Shown here: in pieces, positions 26,441-35,088 of the stretch
Numbering within the stretch: position 1 is the stretch's first letter
Layout of the letters: each line of letters begins with the position of its first letter
Source of the DNA: Levilactobacillus acidifarinae DSM 19394 = JCM 15949
Lineage (GTDB): Bacteria > Bacillota > Bacilli > Lactobacillales > Lactobacillaceae
Direction: 5' to 3'
NCBI RefSeq assembly: GCF_001434835.1
Contig: NZ_AZDV01000028.1
Location: 300,363 to 364,362 of the forward strand
DNA length: 64,000 nucleotides
Made by a program: the position numbers and the translations under genes
Notes under the pieces: model-generated
Database searches by the model: none
Told to the model about the DNA's origin: nothing
The model's input: only the letters and a program-made list of their open reading frames with translations

Positions 26441-27507
26441 AACGGTTAATGAGTTTGGTGGCCCTACTGCTCCTGGTCTGTGGCGGCCTGGCCTACGCCA
26501 GCACCCAACTCCAGAAGTCCAGCGGTGCCGCTAACGGCAAAGTCTTGAACCTCTACAACTGGGGCGATTACATCGATCCGGCCCTCCTGAAAAAGTTTCA
26601 GGCCGAGACCGGCTACCACGTCAACGTCGAAACCTTCGACAGTAACGAGGCCATGTACACCAAGCTAAAACAGGGCGGTACCCACTACGACCTGGCCGTG
26701 CCCAGCGAGTACATGGTCAGCAAGCTGAAGGCCGCCCACCTGCTGCAACCGTTGGACCGTACCCGGTTGACCGGCCTCAACAACTACGATACCCGCTTCT
26801 TGAACCAGCCGTTTGACCGGGGAAACCGTTACTCACTTCCCTACTTCTGGGGAACGCTGGGGATCGTGTACAACGACCGGGTGGTGAAGCCCGGAACCTT
26901 GACCCATTGGTCGCAACTTTGGTCCCCTAAGTACCGGGACCAACTCATGTTAGTCGATTCGGCCCGCGACATCTTGGGCATGGCCTTGGTCGAACAGGGC
27001 CATTCTATGAACACCACGAACCCGCAAACGCTCCTAGCGGCAACTAAGCGGTTAGACCAGTTGAGTCCGAACGTCAAGGCCGTGGTGGCTGACGAGATTA
27101 AGATGTACATGAGTCAAGACGAGGCTGCCGTAGCGGTGGATTGGTCCGGTGAAGCCGCCGAGATGCTCACCCAGAACAAGCACCTGCATTACGTGGTGCC
27201 GAGTGAGGGCAGTAACCTGTGGTTCGATAACTTGGTGATTCCCAAGACCGCCCAACACTACCAGGCAATCTACGCCTTTCTCAACTTCATGAGCCGGCCC
27301 CAAAACGCGGCGCAAAATGCCGAGTACATCGGTTACGCCACGCCGAATGCTAAAGCCAAAGCTTTGTTGCCGGCCAGCGTTCGCAACGATCGCCAATTCT
27401 ACCCGGACGAAAAAACACTGCGTCACCTGCAGGTCTACCGCAATTTGGCCCCGCGCGTGGTTCAAACGTACAACGACCGGTACCTTGAATTTAAAATGCA
27501 CCATTGA
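26437..27507 (+). CDS. potD: Spermidine/putrescine-binding protein PotD, 356 aa
   Basis: Extracellular substrate-binding protein of the polyamine importer. The N-terminal hydrophobic segment (residues 4-22) exports it; LLLVCG is close to, but not a good, lipobox, so anchoring may be by an uncleaved helix. The mature part starts with LNLYNWGDYIDPALLKKF, and TFDSNEAMYTKLKQG and VAVDWSGEAAEML lie in the polyamine-binding cleft regions. Last gene of the operon; a strong terminator follows. Confidence 0.93.
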   Translation: MKRLMSLVALLLLVCGGLAYASTQLQKSSGAANGKVLNLYNWGDYIDPALLKKFQAETGYHVNVETFDSNEAMYTKLKQGGTHYDLAVPSEYMVSKLKAAHLLQPLDRTRLTGLNNYDTRFLNQPFDRGNRYSLPYFWGTLGIVYNDRVVKPGTLTHWSQLWSPKYRDQLMLVDSARDILGMALVEQGHSMNTTNPQTLLAATKRLDQLSPNVKAVVADEIKMYMSQDEAAVAVDWSGEAAEMLTQNKHLHYVVPSEGSNLWFDNLVIPKTAQHYQAIYAFLNFMSRPQNAAQNAEYIGYATPNAKAKALLPASVRNDRQFYPDEKTLRHLQVYRNLAPRVVQTYNDRYLEFKMHH

Positions 27508-27532
27508 TACTAATGCTATTGTTAGCTGCGTT

Positions 27533-27583
27533 AAAAAAGGCCCCCGGACCAGCAGGATTTCTCCTGTGGCCTGGGGGCCTTTA
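27533..27583. terminator. Bidirectional terminator between potD and pstB
   Basis: AAAAAAGGCCCCCGGACC / GGCCTGGGGGCCTTT. It serves the convergent pot and pst operons. Confidence 0.88.
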
Positions 27584-27603
27584 ATGCGTCAACCACACTT
27601 AGC

Positions 27604-28407
27604 TTAACCAAAACTACCCGACACATAGTCCTGGGTGACTTGAATCTTGGGTGTGCTGAACATGGTGGCGGTCGGGGCGTATTCCATCACGTGGCCTAGA
27701 TGGAAGAAGGCACACTGACTACTGATCCGGGCCGCCTGTTGCATGTTATGCGTCACGATGATAATCGTGTACTTCTTCTGCAGTTCCAGTAACGTCTCTT
27801 CGACCTTGACCGTGGAAATCGGGTCCAGGGCACTGCAGGGTTCATCCAGTAATAAGACATCCGGTTCCATGGCAATCGACCGGGCGATACACAGCCGTTG
27901 CTGTTGCCCCCCGGACAACGCTAAAGCACTCTTATCCAGGGTATCCTTGACTTCATCCCAGAGTGCCGCTCCCTTGAGGCTCTGTTCCACGCGTTGATTG
28001 AGCACCTTTTTATCCTTGATTCCCGTGGCCCGCAACGCGTAAATAATGTTTTCGCGAATGGATTTGGCAAACGGGTTGGGGCGTTGGAACACCATCCCGA
28101 TGTGTCGGCGAATTTCGTAAATGTTGACGTCCGGTTGGTTGATGTCCACCCCGTGATACCAGATTTTACCGGTGACGGTGGCAATGGTATCGTTCATCCG
28201 GTTCAGCGACCGTAAATAGGTCGATTTCCCGGAGCCCGATGCCCCAATCAACGCGGTAATCTGGTTCTTAGGAAAGGCCAGATTAGCGTCATGCATCGCG
28301 TGGTTGTTCCCGTAATAGACTTGTAAATCTTCAGTTTTTAAAGCCAGTGCAACGTGATCATCGAACGTCTGCACGGCCGTTTGATCAAAGGAATAATCTT
28401 TTAACAT
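27604..28407 (-). CDS. pstB: Phosphate ABC transporter ATP-binding protein, 267 aa
   Basis: PstB ATPase. Walker A is GASGSGKST (about 55-63), then the family's Q-loop segment MVFQRPNPF, signature LSGGQQQRL (about 165-173) and Walker B VLLLDEPCSALDP. Fourth gene of pstSCAB, 12 bp behind pstA. Only one pstB is present and no phoU follows, whereas many lactobacilli carry two pstB genes and phoU. Confidence 0.95.
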   Translation of the reverse strand: MLKDYSFDQTAVQTFDDHVALALKTEDLQVYYGNNHAMHDANLAFPKNQITALIGASGSGKSTYLRSLNRMNDTIATVTGKIWYHGVDINQPDVNIYEIRRHIGMVFQRPNPFAKSIRENIIYALRATGIKDKKVLNQRVEQSLKGAALWDEVKDTLDKSALALSGGQQQRLCIARSIAMEPDVLLLDEPCSALDPISTVKVEETLLELQKKYTIIIVTHNMQQAARISSQCAFFHLGHVMEYAPTATMFSTPKIQVTQDYVSGSFG

Positions 28408-28419
28408 GAGCGAGCCCCC

Positions 28420-29307
28420 TTACTTGCTAGCCGTGACGCGCCGGTAGAGGTAATTCCCCAGGACCCGGGCGAACAGGTTGAACAACAGTACGGCAATAAT
28501 CAGGACCGCCGAAGCCGCCGCGGATAACTGCGCCGCATTAGACGCGAGGCCTTCCGTGTTGACCTTCCAGATGTGAACGGCCAACGTTTCGGCTGGACGT
28601 AGCGGGTTCAAGGGACTTGCCGCGTCCATTGGATTCCAGTCCGCAAAGTTCGTCACGGGAGCACTTTGTCCCGCGGTGTAAATCAACGCGGCGGCTTCCC
28701 CGAAGACCCGGCCGGCACTCAGAACCACCCCGGTCACGATGCCGGGTAAGGCCACCGGTAAAATAATACCGATTTCCGTTTTCCACTTCGATAAGCCCAA
28801 CGAAAGTCCGGCTTCCCGCTGACTACGGGATACCGCACTCAGGGACTCTTCGATGTTTCGGGTCAATAACGGCAGGTTAAAGAACGTTAACGCGATGGCT
28901 CCGGAAATCACCGAGAATCCAATTTTAAACTTCACCACAAACAACAGGAAACCAAACAGTCCAACCACCACGGAAGGTAGCGAGCTGAGCACTTCGATGG
29001 CGGAACGAATCAAACGTGTGCGCCAATTATCCTTGGCGTATTCGGCCAAGTAAATCCCAGCCCCCAGTGAAATGGGAATTGAGATCAGCATGGTCAAGAT
29101 TAACAGATAAAACGAGTTGAAGAGTTGAACCCCAATGCCCCCGGCCCCACTAAAGGAGTCGGCGGACCCGGTCAGAAACGACCAGCTAACGTGGGGTAAC
29201 CCCGAAATCAAGATGTAGGCCAGCAAGAATACCAAGATGCCGACCACCGTGGCCACAATTACGTCGATGATAATCGTCGCCAATAAGTCTTTCCGTTTAG
29301 CGTTCAT
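28420..29307 (-). CDS. pstA: Phosphate ABC transporter permease PstA, 295 aa
   Basis: Six-helix permease with the EAA region ALSLGLSKWKTEIGIILPVA-type sequence (here EAGLSLGLSKWKTEIGII). Start ATG at 29307 has GAGGGGG about ten bases upstream, and the gene then overlaps the pstC end by 11 bp. A longer frame from 29331 overlaps more and lacks a ribosome site. Confidence 0.93.
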   Translation of the reverse strand: MNAKRKDLLATIIIDVIVATVVGILVFLLAYILISGLPHVSWSFLTGSADSFSGAGGIGVQLFNSFYLLILTMLISIPISLGAGIYLAEYAKDNWRTRLIRSAIEVLSSLPSVVVGLFGFLLFVVKFKIGFSVISGAIALTFFNLPLLTRNIEESLSAVSRSQREAGLSLGLSKWKTEIGIILPVALPGIVTGVVLSAGRVFGEAAALIYTAGQSAPVTNFADWNPMDAASPLNPLRPAETLAVHIWKVNTEGLASNAAQLSAAASAVLIIAVLLFNLFARVLGNYLYRRVTASK

Positions 29308-30250
29308 GGCTAAGTTGCCCCCTCTTGGCAATGATCCGCACTAAGGCGTTAAAGAACAGTGACATCAATAATAGAATTAACGCTAACGACCACAGGGCAT
29401 TGTTGGGCAAGGTCCCATCAATCGTGTCCCCAATCCCCGTCGTCAGTTGGCTCGTCAGCGTAGAAGCTGGCGAAATCAGGTTCTTCGGCATAATGGCCGC
29501 GTTCCCAATCACCATTTGGACGGCTAAGGCTTCCCCGAAGGCCCGGGCCATCCCGAAAATAATGGCAGTCAGGATGCCTGGCGTTGCCGCCCGGAGAATC
29601 ACCCGCGAGACGGTCTGCCAGCGTGTTGCCCCCAAGGCCAGCGAGGCTTCCTTGTAGAAACGGGGAACGGCCCGTAGACTATCGACCGTCATCGTGGTAA
29701 TCGTCGGTAACACCATCACGAACAGCACAAAGGTTGCCGAGATAATCCCAAACCCGGAGCCCCCGACCAAGTGGCGCATGAACGGGACCACCACGGCCAG
29801 TCCGATGAACCCGTAGACCACGGACGGAATCCCAACTAGGAGTTCAATCACGGGCTGTAAGACCTTTCGCCCTCGTTTCGGTGCGATTTCGGTCATGAAG
29901 ATGGCCGTGCCCACCGCAAACGGCGTCGCGACGATTGCGGCGGCAAAGGTCACCGCAAACGACCCGATAATCATGGGCAACGCCCCGGTCTTCCCTTGAT
30001 CCGGCGCCCAGTTGGTGCCGGTCAAGAATTGACCGACGTTGACATGGTTGTGCGTAAACGTCGCAATCCCCTTCGACGTAATGAACCACAGCATCGAAGC
30101 CACCACCAAAATGATGACCCCGATACACAGGTAACTGATTCCCCGACCGAACCAGTCTTCCCGGGTCGCTCGGGTGGCGTGATGCAATTGTTGCGCCCAG
30201 TCTTTCGGCTGGGTATCTTCCTGCTTGAAGCCTGAACTTGTTTGCTCCAT
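29297..30250 (-). CDS. pstC: Phosphate ABC transporter permease PstC, 317 aa
   Basis: Six-helix permease partner of PstA with EAA region EASLALGATRWQTVSRVIL (about 205-223) and a cytoplasmic N-terminus of about 40 residues. AAGGGGGAAG precedes the ATG. It is separated from pstS by 79 bp holding a terminator-like hairpin. Confidence 0.93.
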   Translation of the reverse strand: MEQTSSGFKQEDTQPKDWAQQLHHATRATREDWFGRGISYLCIGVIILVVASMLWFITSKGIATFTHNHVNVGQFLTGTNWAPDQGKTGALPMIIGSFAVTFAAAIVATPFAVGTAIFMTEIAPKRGRKVLQPVIELLVGIPSVVYGFIGLAVVVPFMRHLVGGSGFGIISATFVLFVMVLPTITTMTVDSLRAVPRFYKEASLALGATRWQTVSRVILRAATPGILTAIIFGMARAFGEALAVQMVIGNAAIMPKNLISPASTLTSQLTTGIGDTIDGTLPNNALWSLALILLLMSLFFNALVRIIAKRGQLSHER

Positions 30251-30267
30251 GAGCTAACTTCCCCCTT

Positions 30268-30306
30268 AAAAAAGGTGAAGGTGCCGCATAACCGCGCACC
30301 TTCACC
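30268..30306 (-). terminator. Attenuating terminator between pstS and pstC
   Basis: On the minus strand GGTGAAGGTGC pairs perfectly with GCACCTTCACC, followed by six T. Partial termination here would give more binding protein PstS than permease. Confidence 0.85.
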
Positions 30307-30329
30307 CAAACATTCACCTTAAACCCGGA

Positions 30330-31223
30330 TTACTTGGACGTCACAACGCCCTTAGCATCCTTGGTCACTTGCATATCATGAATACTAATGTAACCCATAT
30401 CCTTAACTAAGCTGTTTTGCACGTCCTTGGACGTCATGTACTTCAAGAAAGCAGCCGTAGTTGCGTTCGGCGTCCCCTTGGTGTACATGTGTTCGTAGGA
30501 CCAGATCTTCCACTTGTTGTTTTCAACGTTGTTGTCCGTTGGGGCCACGTTATCGACCGAAACGGCTTGTAACTTGTTGGTGTAGTAGGAGAAGGCTAAG
30601 TAACTCACTGCCCCTGGCGTCGTGGCGACAATCTTTTGAACCGCACCGTTGGAGTCTTGTTCTTGGGACTTCACCGCCGTGGCACCCTTCAAGACAGCAT
30701 TTTCAAAGGTTGCCCGGGTACCGGAACCTTGGGCCCGGTTGATGATGACGATCTTTTGATCCTTACCGCCGACCATCTTCCAGTTGGTAATCTTACCCGT
30801 AAAGATTTGCTTCAATTGCGACATCTTCAGGTTCTTCACGCCAGAGTCCTTGTTAACCACCGGACCCATGCCGACAACGGCCACCTTGTGGTCGGTCAAC
30901 TTGCTAGCGTCAATCCCCTTCTTTTCTTCGGCGAAGATATCAGAATCCCCAAGCGAAACCGCACCAGATTGAACTTGGCTCAGCCCGGTCCCCGAACCGC
31001 CGCCTTGAACCGTCAAGTTAACCTTACTGTGCTTTGACGTAAAGTTAGCGCCAGCCTTAGCTGCTAAGGGTTGTAGCGCCGTTGAACCCACTGCGGTTAC
31101 CTTACCAGAAAGTTCTGCACTGCTAGACTTGCTACTGCTAGTTGAACTGGTGGCTTTCCCACAACCTGCTAATAATAAGGTGATCGTGGCAAACCCCATT
31201 GCTAACTTTGTTCCTTTATTCAT
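30330..31223 (-). CDS. pstS: Phosphate-binding lipoprotein PstS, 297 aa
   Basis: Lipoprotein with lipobox LLAGC (Cys about residue 20) and a Ser-rich linker, then the phosphate-binding domain (GKVTAVGSTALQPLA, GGGSGTGLSQVQSG, INRAQGSGTRATFENA). First gene of pstSCAB. Start at 31223 with GGAGTGACAGGG upstream. The promoter at 31333-31360 is clear. Usually induced by phosphate limitation through PhoPR; no PhoP box could be confirmed by eye. Confidence 0.94.
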   Translation of the reverse strand: MNKGTKLAMGFATITLLLAGCGKATSSTSSSKSSSAELSGKVTAVGSTALQPLAAKAGANFTSKHSKVNLTVQGGGSGTGLSQVQSGAVSLGDSDIFAEEKKGIDASKLTDHKVAVVGMGPVVNKDSGVKNLKMSQLKQIFTGKITNWKMVGGKDQKIVIINRAQGSGTRATFENAVLKGATAVKSQEQDSNGAVQKIVATTPGAVSYLAFSYYTNKLQAVSVDNVAPTDNNVENNKWKIWSYEHMYTKGTPNATTAAFLKYMTSKDVQNSLVKDMGYISIHDMQVTKDAKGVVTSK

Positions 31224-31332
31224 CCCTGTCACTCCATGTCTTTTAATATAGTCGATACGTCAACTTCGTAAGTTAGGCAACGAACTCTGTGACGCCTCCC
31301 CTTAACTTACAAACCCCATTCTAAGCGACTAA

Positions 31333-31360
31333 TATATAGTAATTGTCGCAATCGTGTAAA
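31333..31360 (-). promoter_or_regulatory. Promoter of pstSCAB
   Basis: On the minus strand -35 TTTACA (31355-31360) and -10 TATATA (31333-31338), 16-base spacer. The rest of the 350-base gap up to 31573 has no gene or clear repeat. Confidence 0.6.
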
Positions 31361-31573
31361 TTTTGAGTAAATGTTGGGCAGTTTGCCATAAATCCTTTTA
31401 TATCAAGGGTTAGCGGTCGCTCTGGCCAACCATTTACCGATCAATTCGTTGGGAGACTCTGACTATTTTGAGGTGAATTTCGCTGACCTTTCTTCGGTGA
31501 CTCCCCCTAACCCGCCAGAACAATTGCGTCTCTTCACCAAAATGGCTAGAATTGACCTAAGAGGTGATCTGAA

Positions 31574-31924
31574 GTGGCAAAGAAAAATGAAAAAAAAGCA
31601 CGTCATGACATTATTGTTGATATGAACGACTTTCTCATGGACTATGCCGCCGTTAAATTAGGTCGGCAACCGCATTTAGCGCAACAAGTGGCCCAAGCCG
31701 GTCAGCCCGACTTAACGGGATTAGACAAGTTGTTCAAGGATAACGGGGTGGGGCGTCGGACCAAGTACGAAGAACTCGCCACCGGATTCCTGTGGGACGA
31801 AGAAGACGTCAACGCCGTCAAGGAAACTGACGCCATGAAACAGCAAAGCGCTGCTCTGACCCAAGAAGCCATTGTCTACCTGGGGGCGCACGCTCAGGAC
31901 TTTGACCGTTGGGAAGAAGCCTAA
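31574..31924 (+). CDS. Conserved hypothetical protein, 116 aa
   Basis: Soluble, charged, mostly helical protein; begins MAKKNEKKARHDIIVDMNDF. Start is GTG with GAGGTGATCTGAA upstream. No known domain recognised. Single-gene unit with its own terminator. Confidence 0.75.
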   Translation: MAKKNEKKARHDIIVDMNDFLMDYAAVKLGRQPHLAQQVAQAGQPDLTGLDKLFKDNGVGRRTKYEELATGFLWDEEDVNAVKETDAMKQQSAALTQEAIVYLGAHAQDFDRWEEA

Positions 31925-31927
31925 CGC

Positions 31928-31969
31928 AAAAATAGCGGCTCGAGAAAATTCTCGGGTCGCTATTTTTTC
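31928..31969. terminator. Bidirectional terminator
   Basis: AAAAATAGCG..CGAGAA / TTCTCG..CGCTATTTTTT. It lies between the 116-aa gene and the convergent 68-aa gene. Confidence 0.85.
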
Positions 31970-31982
31970 CTATTAATAATGG

Positions 31983-32189
31983 CTATTGCCAGTTCCACAA
32001 ATCGGCTTTCATTTTTGTGCCAATAATCTTGGTCAAAAAATCGATAAACTGATCGGGCATATACTGACTGGCGTCAAAGCTCGTGGGTTCACCGTTTACG
32101 CTGGTGATGACTAACCCTTCATGGGTCAAGTTCAGCCCATACTTGGGGCCCACGACCTGACAGAGTCGTTGAATCTGTTGTTCATTCAT
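31983..32189 (-). CDS. Small hypothetical protein, 68 aa
   Basis: ATG at 32189 with GGGAGG eight bases upstream; a 16-codon upstream extension is unlikely. Product begins MNEQQIQRLCQVVGPKYGLN and looks like a small alpha/beta fold. No family recognised. It lies 87 bp behind the HPr-like gene and may be co-transcribed. Confidence 0.65.
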   Translation of the reverse strand: MNEQQIQRLCQVVGPKYGLNLTHEGLVITSVNGEPTSFDASQYMPDQFIDFLTKIIGTKMKADLWNWQ

Positions 32190-32276
32190 CCCGTCGCCTC
32201 CCAAATTGAGCTTAGCGAAAGCGCCGGAACGCGTCAAGTCGTTTTGATTTCAAAACTCTCAAGGTTTCTTTCTCTG

Positions 32277-32540
32277 TTAGTAACAATACTTATCCTTCGC
32301 CAATTGCTGATGGATGGCAGCGGCGAGCAAGCCTTCATCGGGGCCGTCCGCAATAATCTGAATAAACTCGCCCCCGTGTTGGCCGAGCTGGGCAACTTCG
32401 GGTTGTTCGTGAGGATCAATGTCCAGGTCCCGAACCCGAATCGTGGCGCGTCCGGTATAGTGTTGGCAAATCTTTTGCAAGGCTGGCGTCTCATCAACAT
32501 TGGGAATCTCTGCGTATAGTGGAAGTCCAATTGTCTTCAT
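32277..32540 (-). CDS. HPr-like protein without the phosphorylatable His motif, 87 aa
   Basis: The length equals HPr (about 88 aa). The C-terminal half follows HPr: GQHGGEFIQIIADGPDEGLL and AAAIHQQLAK align in style with the HPr segment ending in AVxxLxxLL. The N-terminal active-site motif HARPA is absent; the corresponding region reads EIPNVDETPAL. If homologous, it cannot be the usual PTS phosphocarrier and may be regulatory. Assignment is by eye and tentative. ATG at 32540 follows AGAGGTGATTAGG. Confidence 0.6.
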   Translation of the reverse strand: MKTIGLPLYAEIPNVDETPALQKICQHYTGRATIRVRDLDIDPHEQPEVAQLGQHGGEFIQIIADGPDEGLLAAAIHQQLAKDKYCY

Positions 32541-32651
32541 CCTAATCACCTCTGTCTTAATTGTAAGCGATTACATTTAAATTGCCAAGCCACTTCTATA
32601 ACTTTTTCACAATCAGGATTATCCCCCACAGTTTCCACCCGCGAACGTGCG

Positions 32652-32680
32652 TTCAAACCACCCTTAAAATATGGTATGAT
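32652..32680 (+). promoter_or_regulatory. Promoter of the helicase/sce7725 operon
   Basis: -35 TTCAAA (32652-32657), 17-base spacer, -10 TATGAT (32675-32680), about 27 bases before the start codon. Confidence 0.55.
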
Positions 32681-32706
32681 TAGGCCCAGAAACGGAGGAA
32701 GTCACC

Positions 32707-35088
32707 ATGCCAATCAAACTCGGGGTCCGCGACCTGGTCGAGTTCACCTTACGAACCGGCGACCTGGGCACCACGTCGAACAGTCAAAACACCGCCTTAT
32801 TGGGCGCACAGATTCACCGGCGCCTGCAAAAACAACGCGGGGCCGACTACCAAAAAGAATATTACCTGGATCTTCCCTTGACGCTCGTGGGCCACGACTA
32901 CCTCCTCCACGGTCGCGCCGACGGGGTCACGTTAGGCACCGACGAGGCTGACACGGCCACAATTGAAGAAATCAAAACATCGGATACGGACTTTGAGCAG
33001 CTAAGCGACAACACCCTGACCCTGTACTGGGCCCAGGTCAAACTATACGCCCACCTGCTCTTCTGTAAGTTCCCGGCACTGACCCATTTGACCTTGACGT
33101 TGACCTACTATCAGACCAGTACGGATCAGGTCACTCAAACCGACCAAACGATTGACCGCGACGCAGCACAAACCTTTTTCCAGCAGGTCATCGACGAATA
33201 CGAGACCTGGTTAAAATTCCGCGACGACCTCCGGCAACGCCGCGACCCGACGATTAAGGCCTTAACCTTTCCCTTTGGTCAGTACCGCCCCGGTCAACGT
33301 GAGCTGGCCGTCGCCGTTTATAAGACCGTTCTCAGCAGTAAACGGCTCTTCGCCGAAGCCCCCACCGGGACCGGGAAGACCATCTCAACGCTGTTTCCCA
33401 CGATCAAGGCCATCGGCGAGGGCGTCATCCAGCGCATCTTCTACCTGACCGCCAAACAAAGCACCCGTCGCGTGGCCGAAGAAGCCGTCACGCTCATGGC
33501 TGCTCAGGGACTGCGACTTAAAAGCATCACCCTGACCGCTAAGGACAAGCTTCAGTTCCCCGAAGAAGCCGACCTGTTACCCGAGAACAACCCGTTTATG
33601 TTGGGGTACTACGACCGGTTGAAGCCGGCGCTACTCGACCTGATTCAGCATAACGACCAACTCACCCGTGACGTGATTGAAACCTACGCCCGTAAACACA
33701 CCCTGGATCCGTTTGAATTTCAACTGGATGCCAGTCTTTTTTGTGACGTGGTGATTGGCGACTACAACTACCTCTTCGATCCTCAGGTTCACCTTCAACG
33801 CTTCTTTGCCACCACCGATCCCGACAACTTCTTTCTGATCGACGAAGCCCATAACCTAGTCGACCGCTCCCGGGACATGTACTCGGCGGCCATCAGTAGC
33901 CGGCCCGTGGACCGGTTACTGGACCAAAGTGAGGACCTACCCCAAGCCTCTGCCAAACTCCGCCGCCGGTTGCAAGACCTCCGCGACACCTTTACCGACG
34001 TCAGCGCGCCCCTGCGTCAGAGTGGTCAGGTCGACGCCACCTTTTTAACGCCGCCCGAAGACTTCAACCACGACCTCGGTCGTTTGATTGAAGCCATTCA
34101 CGACTGGCTGCCCGACCAACCCCAAACGCCCTTCACCCAGGCCATCCTGGACTTCTACTTCACGGCCATCAGTTATCAGCGCATCGGTGAATTTTACGAT
34201 GATACCTACCGGATGCGCCTGACCCTGGAAGACGGCAATATCACCCTGAAACAACTCTGCCTCGATCCCAGTGCTTTTCTGGCCGACAGTCTGGCGCTGG
34301 GGCACGGCGCCGTGCTGTTCTCGGCGACCCTCTCACCACTAAATTACTACCAGACCGTTCTGGGCGGTGGTGACGACAGTCTGGCTTACCGTCTAGAATC
34401 TCCTTTTCCCCCGGAACATCAACAATTACTCATCACCAACTACATCCAAACGACCTACAAACAACGTCAGGCCAACCTGGCCAATATTCTCCTGGCCATT
34501 AAAACGCTAGTCGACGGACGAACCGGCAACTACTTGATCTTTCTCCCGTCTTACAGCTACCTGTTGACCGTGCGACAGGCCTTCGAGATGGCCTACCCCA
34601 AGCTCCACACCATTAGCCAAGAGGCCCAAATGACGGAAACTGCTCGGCAGGACTTTCTCGACGCCTTCACCGCCGACCCCGACCAAACGTTGGTCGGTTT
34701 CGCGCTACTGGGGGGGATTTTCTCCGAAGGTATTGACCTGAAAGCCGGCCGGCTCATTGGCGTCGGCATCGTAAGTGTCGGTCTACCGGGCATCAGTCCC
34801 GAAAACGATCTAATTCGCGACTACTTTGACCAGCAGGGACAACCCGGCTTCGCCTTTGCCTACCAGTTACCCGGTCTCAACAACGTCTTCCAGGCGGCTG
34901 GCCGCTTGATTCGGGGAGCTCAGGACGTCGGGGTGGTCTTACTCATGGACCAGCGCTTCACCACGTCACGTTACACCCAGCTCTACCCGCAGCACTGGCA
35001 ACACTACCAGCGACTCTACCGCCCCGAACAGTTAGGGCCGGCCATCGCCCACTTTTGGACTCAGGAGGCCCCACAACATGAAAACTAA
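32707..35088 (+). CDS. XPD/DinG-like helicase with N-terminal Cas4-like nuclease domain, 793 aa
   Basis: Residues 1-170 carry a PD-(D/E)XK nuclease motif set of the Cas4/RecB type: IHRRLQ, GRADGV (about 70-75) and EEIKTSD (about 87-93). Residues 200-793 are an SF2 helicase of the XPD/DinG group: Walker A EAPTGTGKT (about 217-225), DEAH box LIDEAHN (about 378), C-terminal EGIDLKAGRLIG and QAAGRLIRG. XPD relatives hold a 4Fe-4S cluster with four Cys between Walker A and DEAH; here that interval contains only one Cys (SLFCDVV), so the cluster is lost. GGAGG precedes the ATG. First of three overlapping genes; expected to act on DNA repair intermediates or foreign DNA. Confidence 0.88.
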   Translation: MPIKLGVRDLVEFTLRTGDLGTTSNSQNTALLGAQIHRRLQKQRGADYQKEYYLDLPLTLVGHDYLLHGRADGVTLGTDEADTATIEEIKTSDTDFEQLSDNTLTLYWAQVKLYAHLLFCKFPALTHLTLTLTYYQTSTDQVTQTDQTIDRDAAQTFFQQVIDEYETWLKFRDDLRQRRDPTIKALTFPFGQYRPGQRELAVAVYKTVLSSKRLFAEAPTGTGKTISTLFPTIKAIGEGVIQRIFYLTAKQSTRRVAEEAVTLMAAQGLRLKSITLTAKDKLQFPEEADLLPENNPFMLGYYDRLKPALLDLIQHNDQLTRDVIETYARKHTLDPFEFQLDASLFCDVVIGDYNYLFDPQVHLQRFFATTDPDNFFLIDEAHNLVDRSRDMYSAAISSRPVDRLLDQSEDLPQASAKLRRRLQDLRDTFTDVSAPLRQSGQVDATFLTPPEDFNHDLGRLIEAIHDWLPDQPQTPFTQAILDFYFTAISYQRIGEFYDDTYRMRLTLEDGNITLKQLCLDPSAFLADSLALGHGAVLFSATLSPLNYYQTVLGGGDDSLAYRLESPFPPEHQQLLITNYIQTTYKQRQANLANILLAIKTLVDGRTGNYLIFLPSYSYLLTVRQAFEMAYPKLHTISQEAQMTETARQDFLDAFTADPDQTLVGFALLGGIFSEGIDLKAGRLIGVGIVSVGLPGISPENDLIRDYFDQQGQPGFAFAYQLPGLNNVFQAAGRLIRGAQDVGVVLLMDQRFTTSRYTQLYPQHWQHYQRLYRPEQLGPAIAHFWTQEAPQHEN

